Shown: positions 17,374-26,161 of the stretch, piece by piece | Position numbering within the stretch: position 1 is the stretch's first letter | Layout of the letters: each line of letters opens with the position of its first letter | Source of the DNA: Robbsia andropogonis | Lineage (GTDB): Bacteria > Pseudomonadota > Gammaproteobacteria > Burkholderiales > Burkholderiaceae | Direction: 5' to 3' | Assembly (NCBI RefSeq): GCF_000970345.1 | Contig: NZ_LAQU01000040.1 | Coordinates: 1 to 33,543 of the forward strand | Length of the DNA stretch: 33,543 nucleotides | The notes under the pieces: generated by a model | Databases searched by the model: none | What the model was told of the DNA's origin: nothing | Seen by the model: only the letters and a program-made list of their open reading frames with translations | Made by a program: the position numbers and the translations under genes

Positions 17374-18330
17374 TTACGCCGCAGTCATTTCCAGTACCGC
17401 GGCGGCGCAACGCTCGTCGGTGACGAGGCCCGTGAGCCAGGCCCCGCGCAACGCCGCCGCAACGGCCGCGTGCTTGAGCTGGCCGCCGGCAAAACCGATC
17501 GTCGGCACCGACGGCGGCGACTGCAACGTCAAACTCGTCAGCCGCCGTTGCGCCGGTGCTTCGACAATCCGGCCATCGGCATCGATCGAGCGGCCCAGCA
17601 GCTCTCCTACCGCCCCCCGCGCCGTCAAATCATGGACTTCATCTCGCGTAATGAATCCATCCGCTTCCTGTGGGCAGTCCGGACCGATGTGACCAATGCC
17701 AACGAACGCGACATCGGCATTGGCACTCAATTGCTCCACCACCTGGTAAAGCCGGTGATTGCACCAGTGCTGCGCCTCCTCCTCGCTATCCGCCATCAGC
17801 GGCGCCGGCATCAGGAAGCGCTTGCAGCCAAGACGTTCCGAAATCAGGGTGGCCACATCGTAGGGATTCGACGACCCGTCGCGCGCGATCGTGCCGACCA
17901 TCGATACCAGTCGGTGCGCCGGTCGCGAAAGGCCGGACAGCTCGGCGGCGGCGGCCTTCAACGTCCGGCCGCTGCTGACGCTCACCACGATTGGCGCTTC
18001 GCTGCTGAGATAGCGCTCGAACACGGCTGCGGAGGTGACCGCGATCTTCTTCTTCAAATCCTCGTCGTTGTCGTCATCAAACGGGACGACCTCACAGAGC
18101 GTCAGGCCGAAGCGCGCGGATAGCTGCTCCGCCAGGGCCAGGCAGGATGCGGTTCGATGGGTGACACGGACACGGACGAGATTCTTGTCGGTTGCCAACG
18201 CGATCAGACGCTGGGCCACAGGGCGTGAGACCCGCAGCGTGTCCGCCACCTGGTGCTGCGTCTTGCCCGCCACGAAGTAGAGCCATGCCGCACGCGCGGC
18301 CAGATCGAGTTTTTCGAGAGATTTCGACAC
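17374..18330 (-). CDS. SorC/DeoR-type sugar-binding transcriptional regulator of the polyol operon
   Basis: Product of 318 residues from GTG 18330; a longer in-frame GTG at 18420 would add 30 residues that do not look conserved. The N-terminus is a helix-turn-helix (AAWLYFVAGKTQHQVADTLRVSRPVAQRLIALA). The rest is a SorC sugar-binding domain related to sugar isomerases, with landmarks VSVSSGRTL, GTIARDGSSNPYDVATLI, FVGIGHI and TIGFAGGQLKHAAV. Regulators of this family respond to a sugar phosphate or sugar. Its place, convergent at the end of the transporter/dehydrogenase/kinase operon, suggests it controls that operon, perhaps through the inverted repeat at 8541-8571. Neither start has a clear ribosome site. 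Confidence 0.85.
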   Translation of the reverse strand: MSKSLEKLDLAARAAWLYFVAGKTQHQVADTLRVSRPVAQRLIALATDKNLVRVRVTHRTASCLALAEQLSARFGLTLCEVVPFDDDNDEDLKKKIAVTSAAVFERYLSSEAPIVVSVSSGRTLKAAAAELSGLSRPAHRLVSMVGTIARDGSSNPYDVATLISERLGCKRFLMPAPLMADSEEEAQHWCNHRLYQVVEQLSANADVAFVGIGHIGPDCPQEADGFITRDEVHDLTARGAVGELLGRSIDADGRIVEAPAQRRLTSLTLQSPPSVPTIGFAGGQLKHAAVAAALRGAWLTGLVTDERCAAAVLEMTAA

Positions 18331-18690
18331 GGGCGGTAAGAGAAAACGACGATAAGAATGGCGAGGTGCAAACCGGCGCCTCGCGTTGTCATCAGTGTAG
18401 CAATTTAGCTGCCGCCGCACGCACTATCCTGACCGCCCCTGCGTATCGTCAACGCACCGGAAAATAGCGTTTGCGTGAAGGGCGTTGCCCCACCGCGCCG
18501 ACGCGTGATACGCGGCGGTCCGCATGACAGGTGCACGACCTGGATTTCGCGGGAAGAAAAAAACCGGCCATAAGGGCCGGTTTTTATCCGAGATATCGAT
18601 GACGAGATAGCCATCATCGATGCCTCGGCAATATATTTCTTTATCAAGCATCCCGGAATGCCGCAACGTCGCGGATCCGGGAATACCGAT
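18331..18690. other. Intergenic region upstream of the SorC regulator and downstream of the porin
   Basis: About 360 bases with no convincing gene. It contains the promoter region of the regulator, with no clear hexamers found, and the porin terminator at 18557-18585. Confidence 0.5.
18557..18585 (-). terminator. Rho-independent terminator of the porin gene
   Basis: A perfect stem CCGGCC (18564-18569) with GGCCGG (18575-18580), loop of five, is flanked by A7 on the left and T5 on the right, so the stem can extend through A-T pairs. Read on the minus strand the hairpin ends in seven T residues, an intrinsic terminator about 105 bases after the porin stop codon. The T5 on the plus strand would make it partly bidirectional. 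Confidence 0.9.
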
Positions 18691-19845
18691 TTAGAACTTG
18701 TTGTACATGCCGATACGAACCAACGCCTGGCTGCGGCCCGACGAGTTCGAGCCACCATTCATCGCGTCGCCAACGCTTGCCTGCGCGTTCACGATCTGGC
18801 CGGATGCGTTAAGCGTTTGGCCGTAGGCGTGCTGATAGCCAGCGAACAAGTAGAAGCCTGTGCGCTTGCTCAGCGAATAGATCGCCTTACCTGCGATCTG
18901 CTGGTAGCGCGGAGCCGACGTTTGCGACGCAGCGTCAACCTTCTGGCCGAACGTATAGTTGTACGACAGGCCCACGATCAATGCCGGGTTCAACTGGTAC
19001 GTACCAACCGCGCCAACCGAGTTGTAGGCCACCGAGTGACGGATGTACGACGTTGCCGACGGCAGGTATTGCGTGTAGGCGTACACCAAGCCGAGGTAGA
19101 TGTCAGGTGACAACTGCGTACCGGCAACGGCGTTGATGCTCTGCTGCGCCTTCGCGTTCACATAGCCTGCTGAAATCACGTTGGTGCTCGCGATGGCCGC
19201 GGCGTTCGTGCCGCCGTTATAGGCGGTATTCGTACGGTAGTACGTCGCACCCGCCACGATCGGGCCTTGGATGTAGCTCAAGCCAGCAGCGTATGCCGAA
19301 CCGCCGTTCATTTGGCCGGCATTGTTGCCGAAGCCGTACATGATTTCACCGGTCAGGCCGTTGTACGTCAACGTCTTGTACTTGACCGAGTTGTTGACGC
19401 GAACACCGTTGTCCATGTCCGAGATATCGCCCGGGAACGTACCAATACCGCCAACGATGGCCGGACCGTAAGATTCGATCAGGTCAGTCGTCGGGGCGTA
19501 TTGGCGGCCGAACGTCAACGTACCGTATTGCTTGCTTGCCAGGCCGACGAATGCTTGACGGTTGAACTCGGTACCGGACGACGAGAAATTACCCGTACCG
19601 ATGTTGAAACCGTTTTCCAGGTTGAAGATCGCAGCCAGACCACCGCCCAGATCTTCGGTACCCTTCAAGCCCCAACGATTACCGTAGTCGCCGCCGCTCA
19701 AGAAGCTGTACTTCGACGTGCCAACGCTGTTGGAGGTGTATTGCAGACCGGCGTCAACGATACCGTACAGCGTCACGCTCGATTGCGCGTGCGCCGTGAC
19801 CACACCGGCGCCCAGCAGCGCTGCCAGCAACAAAGATTTTTTCAA
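18691..19845 (-). CDS. Outer-membrane porin, Burkholderia-type trimeric general porin
   Basis: The 384-residue protein has a signal peptide (MKKSLLLAALLGAG, cleavage after AHA at residue 20) and a mature N-terminus QSSVTLYGIVDAGLQY typical of betaproteobacterial 16-strand porins. Later landmarks are NRWGLKGTEDLGGGLAAIF, LENGF and RQAFVGLASKQYGTLTFGRQY (constriction-loop region). The chain ends in Phe (RIGMYNKF), the outer-membrane sorting signal recognised by the Bam complex. It allows passive diffusion of small solutes. The start codon is TTG at 19845, preceded by GGGGGA at 19851-19856; the nearby ATG at 19850 is out of frame and stops at once. It is monocistronic, with a strong terminator. 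Specific substrates cannot be read from sequence, although it sits between two nutrient-uptake loci. Confidence 0.93.
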   Translation of the reverse strand: MKKSLLLAALLGAGVVTAHAQSSVTLYGIVDAGLQYTSNSVGTSKYSFLSGGDYGNRWGLKGTEDLGGGLAAIFNLENGFNIGTGNFSSSGTEFNRQAFVGLASKQYGTLTFGRQYAPTTDLIESYGPAIVGGIGTFPGDISDMDNGVRVNNSVKYKTLTYNGLTGEIMYGFGNNAGQMNGGSAYAAGLSYIQGPIVAGATYYRTNTAYNGGTNAAAIASTNVISAGYVNAKAQQSINAVAGTQLSPDIYLGLVYAYTQYLPSATSYIRHSVAYNSVGAVGTYQLNPALIVGLSYNYTFGQKVDAASQTSAPRYQQIAGKAIYSLSKRTGFYLFAGYQHAYGQTLNASGQIVNAQASVGDAMNGGSNSSGRSQALVRIGMYNKF

Positions 19846-21164
19846 GACATCCCCCGTTAGGTAAAAAGAAAACGGTTTTACTGCGTCAAATCGATCACCG
19901 AGGCTGGAGACCTATCCGGCATCACGAAATTCTGCTCAAACGCGTCGTACCATGCCACCCGTACGCTGTGCACGATGCGGGCGCCGTCCCGTATCGCATC
20001 GACTATTTCCCTGGCCGCGGCTTGTACACTCCTCCGGAGATACGCCGTGATCCTGAATAGATCTGCTTGTCCATCCAATCGCTCGACAACGTACGTTGCC
20101 CGGCAGGCGTTTGAACGTCTGCGTGAGACTCTAAAGGTGCCCCCATTGATGGATCAAGAAAAAAAATGCTGCCTTTCGGTTTCGTTGCAGCTTTGCGACG
20201 GAATAAGCACTCGAGACGGACCAATTTCGCTCTTTTCTGGAAGTCACCGGAAGTTCACGTAAAACAGATGACAGTTGTAAGACGTTCGTGCCTAGATGCC
20301 TGTGAATATGCTTAGAACGAATTTGACAATCGGCTTTCTTGGCAAACCACAACGTCACCCGAAGCGCTTTGCGCGCGCCGTGGCATGCGCACGGGATCGA
20401 TCAAGAAGGGCGCAATCGGTGCCCGTCAACCCCTCGTTGTATGCATCTACGCAACATTGCCTGGTCAATTAGACGGCAGGGCGTCCATTTCGCCGATACA
20501 GGACGGTGTCCCGCAATCGCGAAAAAAAGCAAGATCGCGACTTGGATGTCAATGGCCGGATCGGCAAGCGTGACCCACCGCCCGTAGTAAGCCTGAGGGA
20601 AGCGATCGTACCGTTGATCGCCCTTCGTTTTCTGCGGGAACTGGTGGATATATCACGTCAAATCCTACCTAAAATCGCGGCGAAACCTGATAGCCACAAT
20701 CGTCATGATCAAATACGACGGGCACCATCCCGCAAGGTCACGATCGTGCACACTGTTGCGTCGCCGGCCACGCGATCTGCCTATGCACAACTGATTAATG
20801 GCTAGGGTTTTTGTCCATTGTGCGCGATGTACCTCGACGCGTTTTGCAGAGGATTCAAACGTTCTTTTGTAGAGCGATTTTCCTGGCTGCAAAATTTACG
20901 TGCGGCTTCAAAAGCACGATAAGATGCGTGAAAAGCAAGGTCTGGCACCGCATGTCCGATTCTGCGGGTCGGGTCGATCTGGCTCGGCCAACCCGCGGTG
21001 ACAAGGCCTTTTGATACATGCCGATCGACTGCCTTACGCGCCACGCCCCCTCCAGCGTGAGCGAAATGCCTCGGGCGGGCATGCCATAAAGACAATTAAA
21101 TTAGCTGGTGGTACACGACACCAAGCCTGCGGTCATGCGCGTTTGGTTCGGTCAATGAGAGTTC
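19846..21164. other. Gene-free region of about 1.3 kb between porin and GntR regulator
   Basis: No reading frame here resembles a protein I recognise. The candidates are short, overlap on both strands, and lack ribosome sites. Base composition is less GC-rich than the flanking genes. Small palindromes are present: CCGTG/CACGG at 20378-20394 and TGGTG/CACCA near 21105-21125. The region must hold the porin promoter and long leader and the GntR gene promoter. It could also carry a small RNA or the eroded remains of a gene, but I see no direct sign of either. Confidence 0.5.
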
Positions 21165-21899
21165 ATGGACACTATCGTCGAAATCGATGAAATAGCGGGT
21201 TCGCAATTCACTCTGCAACGCCGCAAGATATCACCATCATTAATGGAACAGGCGTACGCGCGCCTGCGCAGCGAAATCCTCTCGTGCCGGCTGGCTCCCG
21301 GTGCGGAAGTATCGGAAGCGGACATCGCAGAGAGGCTGCAAATGAGCAAGAGCCCGGTGCGCGAAGCCCTTGGCCGGTTGCGCAGCGAGGGTTTCGTCAA
21401 AGCCTATCCGCGTCGAGGCTATCAAGTCGTACCGCTAACAATCAGCGACCTGAATGAACTGCTCGACTTACGCAATATTATTGAGACTGGCGCAGTCGGA
21501 CTGGCCGCGGAAAGGATCACGGAGGCGGAGCTGGATGAGCTAAGTCGTCTGGCGGATGCCAGCTACGATACAAAGATCATGAGCAGCCTGGACCAGTTCG
21601 TGGCGGCAAATCGAGAATTCCACGCGGCCATCGCCCGGGCGTGTGGCAATCGCCGACTGTACGAGCAAGTAGTGAACTGTCTCGATGGCCTTGAACGTTT
21701 CTTTTATGTGGGCGCCCGGACCCGCGACATCAATCCGGAAGTAAAGGACGACCATCATCGATTGGTCCGGTTGCTACGGGAGCACGATGTCGATGGCGCG
21801 CGCGATATGATCATCGAACACAATAACGGCACTCGTGACGGGCTCGTCAAGGTGATCAGCCATGGCTGGGGTACCGCCGGGGGATTGTGGGTGGAATAA
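21165..21899 (+). CDS. GntR-family transcriptional regulator, FadR/FCD subfamily
   Basis: The 244-residue protein has an N-terminal winged helix (about 27-95), with EAYARLRSEIL-like helix 1, VSEADIAERLQMSKSPVREALGRLRSEGFV and the wing PRRGYQVV. This is followed by a helical FCD ligand-binding domain (about 100-230) including the metal-site region FHAAIARACGNRRLYEQV and DDHHRLV. FCD regulators usually bind small carboxylates or amino-acid derivatives and repress catabolic genes. The neighbouring genes (aminotransferase, SDR, DHDPS-like) and the downstream amino-acid transport block are the natural targets. A weak GAGAG lies just before the ATG; an internal Met at residue 27 would shorten the protein to the start of the HTH. 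Confidence 0.9.
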   Translation: MDTIVEIDEIAGSQFTLQRRKISPSLMEQAYARLRSEILSCRLAPGAEVSEADIAERLQMSKSPVREALGRLRSEGFVKAYPRRGYQVVPLTISDLNELLDLRNIIETGAVGLAAERITEAELDELSRLADASYDTKIMSSLDQFVAANREFHAAIARACGNRRLYEQVVNCLDGLERFFYVGARTRDINPEVKDDHHRLVRLLREHDVDGARDMIIEHNNGTRDGLVKVISHGWGTAGGLWVE

Positions 21900-21956
21900 G
21901 CGGCAATGCGCAGCTTACGGCGCAGGGGGGGGCGACACCCCTGACGCCAGACGTAA

Positions 21957-21984
21957 CCCTCCCGCCCCTCCTCGGGCGGGAGGG
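21957..21984. repeat. GC-rich perfect hairpin between convergent genes
   Basis: An 11-base perfect inverted repeat, CCCTCCCGCCC (21957-21967) and GGGCGGGAGGG (21974-21984), has a six-base loop. It lies 57 bases after the GntR gene and about 85 bases before the stop of the convergent aminotransferase gene. There is no T-tract on either strand, so it is not a textbook intrinsic terminator. It may still stop or stabilise transcripts, or be one copy of a dispersed repeat. Confidence 0.75.
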
Positions 21985-22068
21985 GCGCGAACGACACCAG
22001 ACCGGCGGTCCCGCCATCGATAGCGCGGAAGCCGATACGTCATGGAAGAGGCGACAGCGCCCACTCCG

Positions 22069-23286
<1,218 letters not shown>

Positions 23287-23413
23287 TCAGGAAGCGATAG
23301 CGGAAAAAACACCCAATGATACGCGGCCCAAACGCAAAATGGCCACGCCGACGCATCAAATGCATGCACGACGTGGCCTTCGCTTCATGCGATGCCAGAT
23401 ACGACGCGGCGGG

Positions 23414-24199
23414 TCAGACGCCCTTGACCGCGCCGCCATCGACGCGGATCTTGCTGCCGGTCACATACGATGCCCGCTCACTGGCAAGAAAGGCGACCAC
23501 AGACGCAAATTCGTCCGGGCGGCCATAGCGGCCCACGGGAATCGCGGCGGCCGATGCCTTTGCCACCTCCTCAAGGCGTTGACCCGTGCGTTGTGCGGCA
23601 TTGTTGTCCAGTTGCACGACCCGGTCCGTATGAATACGGCCCGGCATGACGACATTGACGGTAATGCCGTGCGCGGCCACTTCGTTTGCGAGCGTCTTCG
23701 ACCAGCCGACGACCGCGGCACGAATACCATTCGAGAGGGCCAGCCGCGGAATGGGTTGCTCGACGCCGGACGACGATATCGTGATCACACGCCCCCATTG
23801 CCTGGCCTGCATCGGCGGCAGCAACTTCTGTGTCAACTCGAACAAATTCGCGGCCATGGTCTCGAACTGTGCAATCCAGTCACTGCGCTTCGCCTCCACG
23901 GCCGATGACGGCGGAGGCCCCCCGGCATTGTTGACCAGGACATCGACGCCCCCCTCGGCGATCAGGCGGGCGGTCAACGCCTCGACCTGCGCCAGGTCGG
24001 ACACGTCGAAACGCTCGGCCCGCACATTCTGCCGCTGATCTGCCGGCAACGCGGCAATCCAGGCCTCGATCAACTCGGTTCGGCGTGCCGCGGCAATCAC
24101 AATGGCGCCTTCTGCCGCCAGTGCCTGCGCGCTCGCGGCGCCCAAGCCACTGCTCGCACCAATCACCAACGCCCGCTTTCCTTTCAGTCCCAAATCCAT
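23414..24199 (-). CDS. Short-chain dehydrogenase/reductase-family protein lacking the canonical YxxxK
   Basis: The 261-residue protein has the classical SDR cofactor motif GASSGLG and the structural NNAG motif (LVNNAGGPP). The C-terminal GRYGRPDEFASVVAFLASERASYVTGSKIRVDGG is also standard. The catalytic pair is not: after ITISSSGVEQP the positions of Tyr and Lys hold Ser156 and Arg160 (LSNGIRAAVVGWS). A group of SDR-like proteins with this substitution exists as far as I recall, with poorly known chemistry. Translation is coupled to the upstream DHDPS-like gene: TGA and ATG share one base (TGATG), and AAGGAG lies eight bases upstream inside that gene. An in-frame TTG at 24202 is less likely as start. 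Confidence 0.9.
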   Translation of the reverse strand: MDLGLKGKRALVIGASSGLGAASAQALAAEGAIVIAAARRTELIEAWIAALPADQRQNVRAERFDVSDLAQVEALTARLIAEGGVDVLVNNAGGPPPSSAVEAKRSDWIAQFETMAANLFELTQKLLPPMQARQWGRVITISSSGVEQPIPRLALSNGIRAAVVGWSKTLANEVAAHGITVNVVMPGRIHTDRVVQLDNNAAQRTGQRLEEVAKASAAAIPVGRYGRPDEFASVVAFLASERASYVTGSKIRVDGGAVKGV

Positions 24200-25125
24200 C
24201 AATCCAACTCCTTCAAACGACGCGCCAAACGCGCGGTCAACCTGTCGATATCGGCGATGTCACCCGCGGACAGCGTCGGTCCGGGGCGACGCAGCATCGG
24301 CGTGGCGATAGCGCCGCGCTTGGCCAGCGTGTACTTGCGCACGGCAAGACCCAGCCCCGGCTGCTGTTCATAACGCGCCAGCGGCAGATAGGCATCGAAG
24401 AGGTCCTGTGCTCGCTCGAACTCGCTCGCATGATGTGCCGCCACGATCTGACTCATCATTTCAGGATACGCGAAACCGGTCATTGCTCCATCGGCGCCAC
24501 GATGCATTTCTTCCGGCAAAAACATGCCACCGTTCCCGGTCAAGATCGAGATACGGCGCGCGCCCTTCTTCTCGGCCGCGCGTAATGCATCGATCTTTGC
24601 AAGGCCGGGCCAGTCCTCGTGTTTGAGCATCACGCAAGATGGCACCGCCTCGACAATCCTCAGGATCGCCGAGGCAGACATCTGCACCGTGGTCGCCAAA
24701 GGGAAGTCCTGCAGCACCCACGGCGTATCGCCCAGCGTTTCCGCCGCGCCGGTGAAGTAATGGAACAATTGGTCGTCGGTACGCAATGTCGACGGTGGTG
24801 CCACCATTACGCCCGACGCGCCAAGATCCATCACACGGCTCGACAACTCCTTCATCGACGCGAATCCCGGCGCTGACACGCCCACCACGACCGGAAATTG
24901 CGGGCCGACGCGGGCCATGACGCGCTTGACAAATTGTGCGGACTCATCGGTCGTCAGTTTGGGCGCTTCCCCCATCATCCCCAACACCGTCAAACCGGTC
25001 GCACCTTTTTCAAGATAGAAATCCACCATGCTGTCCGTGCTGGTGAGGTCCAGACTACCGTCGTCTGTAAAAGGCGTTACCGCAATGACAAAAACGCCGG
25101 ATGCGCGTTCGTCGAGCCGGGACAT
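24199..25125 (-). CDS. Dihydrodipicolinate synthase/N-acetylneuraminate lyase-family protein, atypical active site
   Basis: The 308-residue protein is a class I aldolase-type (beta/alpha)8 barrel of the DapA/NAL family. The carboxylate-binding motif reads GMMGEAPKLT (49-58), where DapA has GTTGES, and the Schiff-base Lys is K168 in VMLKHEDWPG. The catalytic Tyr of the YNxP motif is replaced: the sequence is VLQDFPLAT, putting Gln139 at the Tyr position. It is therefore unlikely to be lysine-biosynthetic DapA and more likely a catabolic lyase or dehydratase for a 2-oxo acid. It is first of a three-gene minus-strand group. AGGAGA precedes the ATG by seven bases. It is divergent from the racemase gene, so both probably share regulation. 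Confidence 0.88.
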   Translation of the reverse strand: MSRLDERASGVFVIAVTPFTDDGSLDLTSTDSMVDFYLEKGATGLTVLGMMGEAPKLTTDESAQFVKRVMARVGPQFPVVVGVSAPGFASMKELSSRVMDLGASGVMVAPPSTLRTDDQLFHYFTGAAETLGDTPWVLQDFPLATTVQMSASAILRIVEAVPSCVMLKHEDWPGLAKIDALRAAEKKGARRISILTGNGGMFLPEEMHRGADGAMTGFAYPEMMSQIVAAHHASEFERAQDLFDAYLPLARYEQQPGLGLAVRKYTLAKRGAIATPMLRRPGPTLSAGDIADIDRLTARLARRLKELD

Positions 25126-25218
25126 ATTGTTTCTCCTATCGCTTGTCGCTATTTAATATGCGACGTAGAATATCATTGTATATTTCACTATCACTGTCCA
25201 GTCCTGGAGCATTTTGCC
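25126..25218. promoter_or_regulatory. AT-rich divergent promoter between DHDPS-like and racemase genes
   Basis: These 93 bases are far more AT-rich than the flanks and carry the start regions of two divergent genes. An inverted repeat AATAT, six bases, ATATT lies at about 25172-25187 and is a candidate operator, possibly for the GntR regulator. CTGGAG at 25204-25209 serves as the ribosome site of the racemase gene and supports its TTG start. Confidence 0.45.
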
Positions 25219-25950
25219 TTGGATTCCGCCGCTTCTTCTAGTGCCTCGGTCAGTGTCATCGCGCCTTCCGCCGCACCCGCCTCGTATACCCCGCCGCGCA
25301 TACTGGTCATTAATCCAAACAGCTCGGATACCATGACCCGGGCAATGGACGCGCCACTCGATATATTGCGTAGAAGCGGCGCATATCGGGTGGAGTCGGT
25401 CCGCTTGCCTGACGCACCACCCGGGATTGAGTCACAGGCGGACATCGAAACGGTCGTGCCGATGATCGCCGCGCGTATCCGCCAAGACGACGCAGATGCT
25501 TTTGTCATCGCCTGCTACTCCGATCCGGGCCTAGCGCTCGCACGCGAAGTCAGCAAGAAGCCGGTAATCGGGATCGCGGAATCGTCCATGATCGTTGCAA
25601 CGGATTTAGGCCGCAAGTTCGGCATCGTGTCGATTCTCGATAAGTCCATTCCGCGGCACCGCCGCTATGTCCGCTCGCTCGGTCTCGAAAACCGCCTCGC
25701 AAACGACCGGGCGATCAACTCCGGCGTGGCCGGCCTGGAAGATCATGGGGCCGTCGACAAGGTGATCAGCGTCGGCCGTGTGTTGCGTGATCAGGACGGC
25801 GCCGACGTGCTGATTCTAGGCTGTGCCGGAATGGGGCATTTCCGTGGCCAAATTGAAGCGGCGCTGGGCATTCCGGTCGTCGATCCAACGCAAGCCGCAG
25901 TCAGTCGCGCCATGAATCTGCTGGCGCTAGGCTACCGTCCCGGCCATTGA
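25219..25950 (+). CDS. Asp/Glu/hydantoin racemase-family protein
   Basis: The 243-residue protein (from TTG 25219) belongs to the aspartate/glutamate/hydantoin racemase superfamily, cofactor-independent enzymes using two Cys residues. Both are present: C99 in FVIACYSDPG and C202 in LILGCAGMGHF. The N-terminal strand ILVINPNSSDTMT is the HyuE-type signature. The open frame extends upstream into the opposite-strand DHDPS gene, but no ATG or GTG lies in a sensible place. TTG 25219 has TGGAG nine bases before it. That leaves a Ser/Ala-rich tail of about 25 residues ahead of the fold. No hydantoinase or carbamoylase is nearby, so the true substrate may be another amino acid or allantoin-like compound. 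Racemase activity is a family inference. Confidence 0.85.
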   Translation: MDSAASSSASVSVIAPSAAPASYTPPRILVINPNSSDTMTRAMDAPLDILRRSGAYRVESVRLPDAPPGIESQADIETVVPMIAARIRQDDADAFVIACYSDPGLALAREVSKKPVIGIAESSMIVATDLGRKFGIVSILDKSIPRHRRYVRSLGLENRLANDRAINSGVAGLEDHGAVDKVISVGRVLRDQDGADVLILGCAGMGHFRGQIEAALGIPVVDPTQAAVSRAMNLLALGYRPGH

Positions 25951-26161
25951 TCCGGTGATGACGCTTCGTCCCGCTGTATACGGCACCGCTCCGCGAAAGA
26001 CCATGCGGCGGCCAGGGCATGCACTCCGAAATACAAGGCGTGCAAGATTCGCTTCAGCCAAAAGGTCAATGGCGAGGCAAATGCATTCTCGTGTGGCCGA
26101 AATCCCGTATTCTGGACTCCTATCCACAATGAGCGGCTGAAATTCGGAAGCATGCGCGACC

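Noticed and set aside
16711-18123. Long plus-strand open frame of 470 codons across the kinase and regulator genes
   Set aside because: It runs out of frame through the conserved xylulokinase and antisense to the SorC gene; the translation is Arg-rich with no motif, as expected from GC-rich shadow frames.
19878-20078. Minus-strand 66-codon frame just upstream of the porin
   Set aside because: Starts with TTG without a ribosome site, overlaps other frames, and resembles nothing I know; too little support to call a gene.
20506-21095. Short frames on both strands between porin and GntR genes, considered as insertion-sequence remnants
   Set aside because: No transposase motifs, no flanking terminal inverted repeats or target duplications seen.
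24898-25218. Upstream extension of the racemase open frame
   Set aside because: It overlaps the divergent DHDPS-like gene and its start region, and translates to unrelated sequence; a ribosome site supports TTG 25219 instead.
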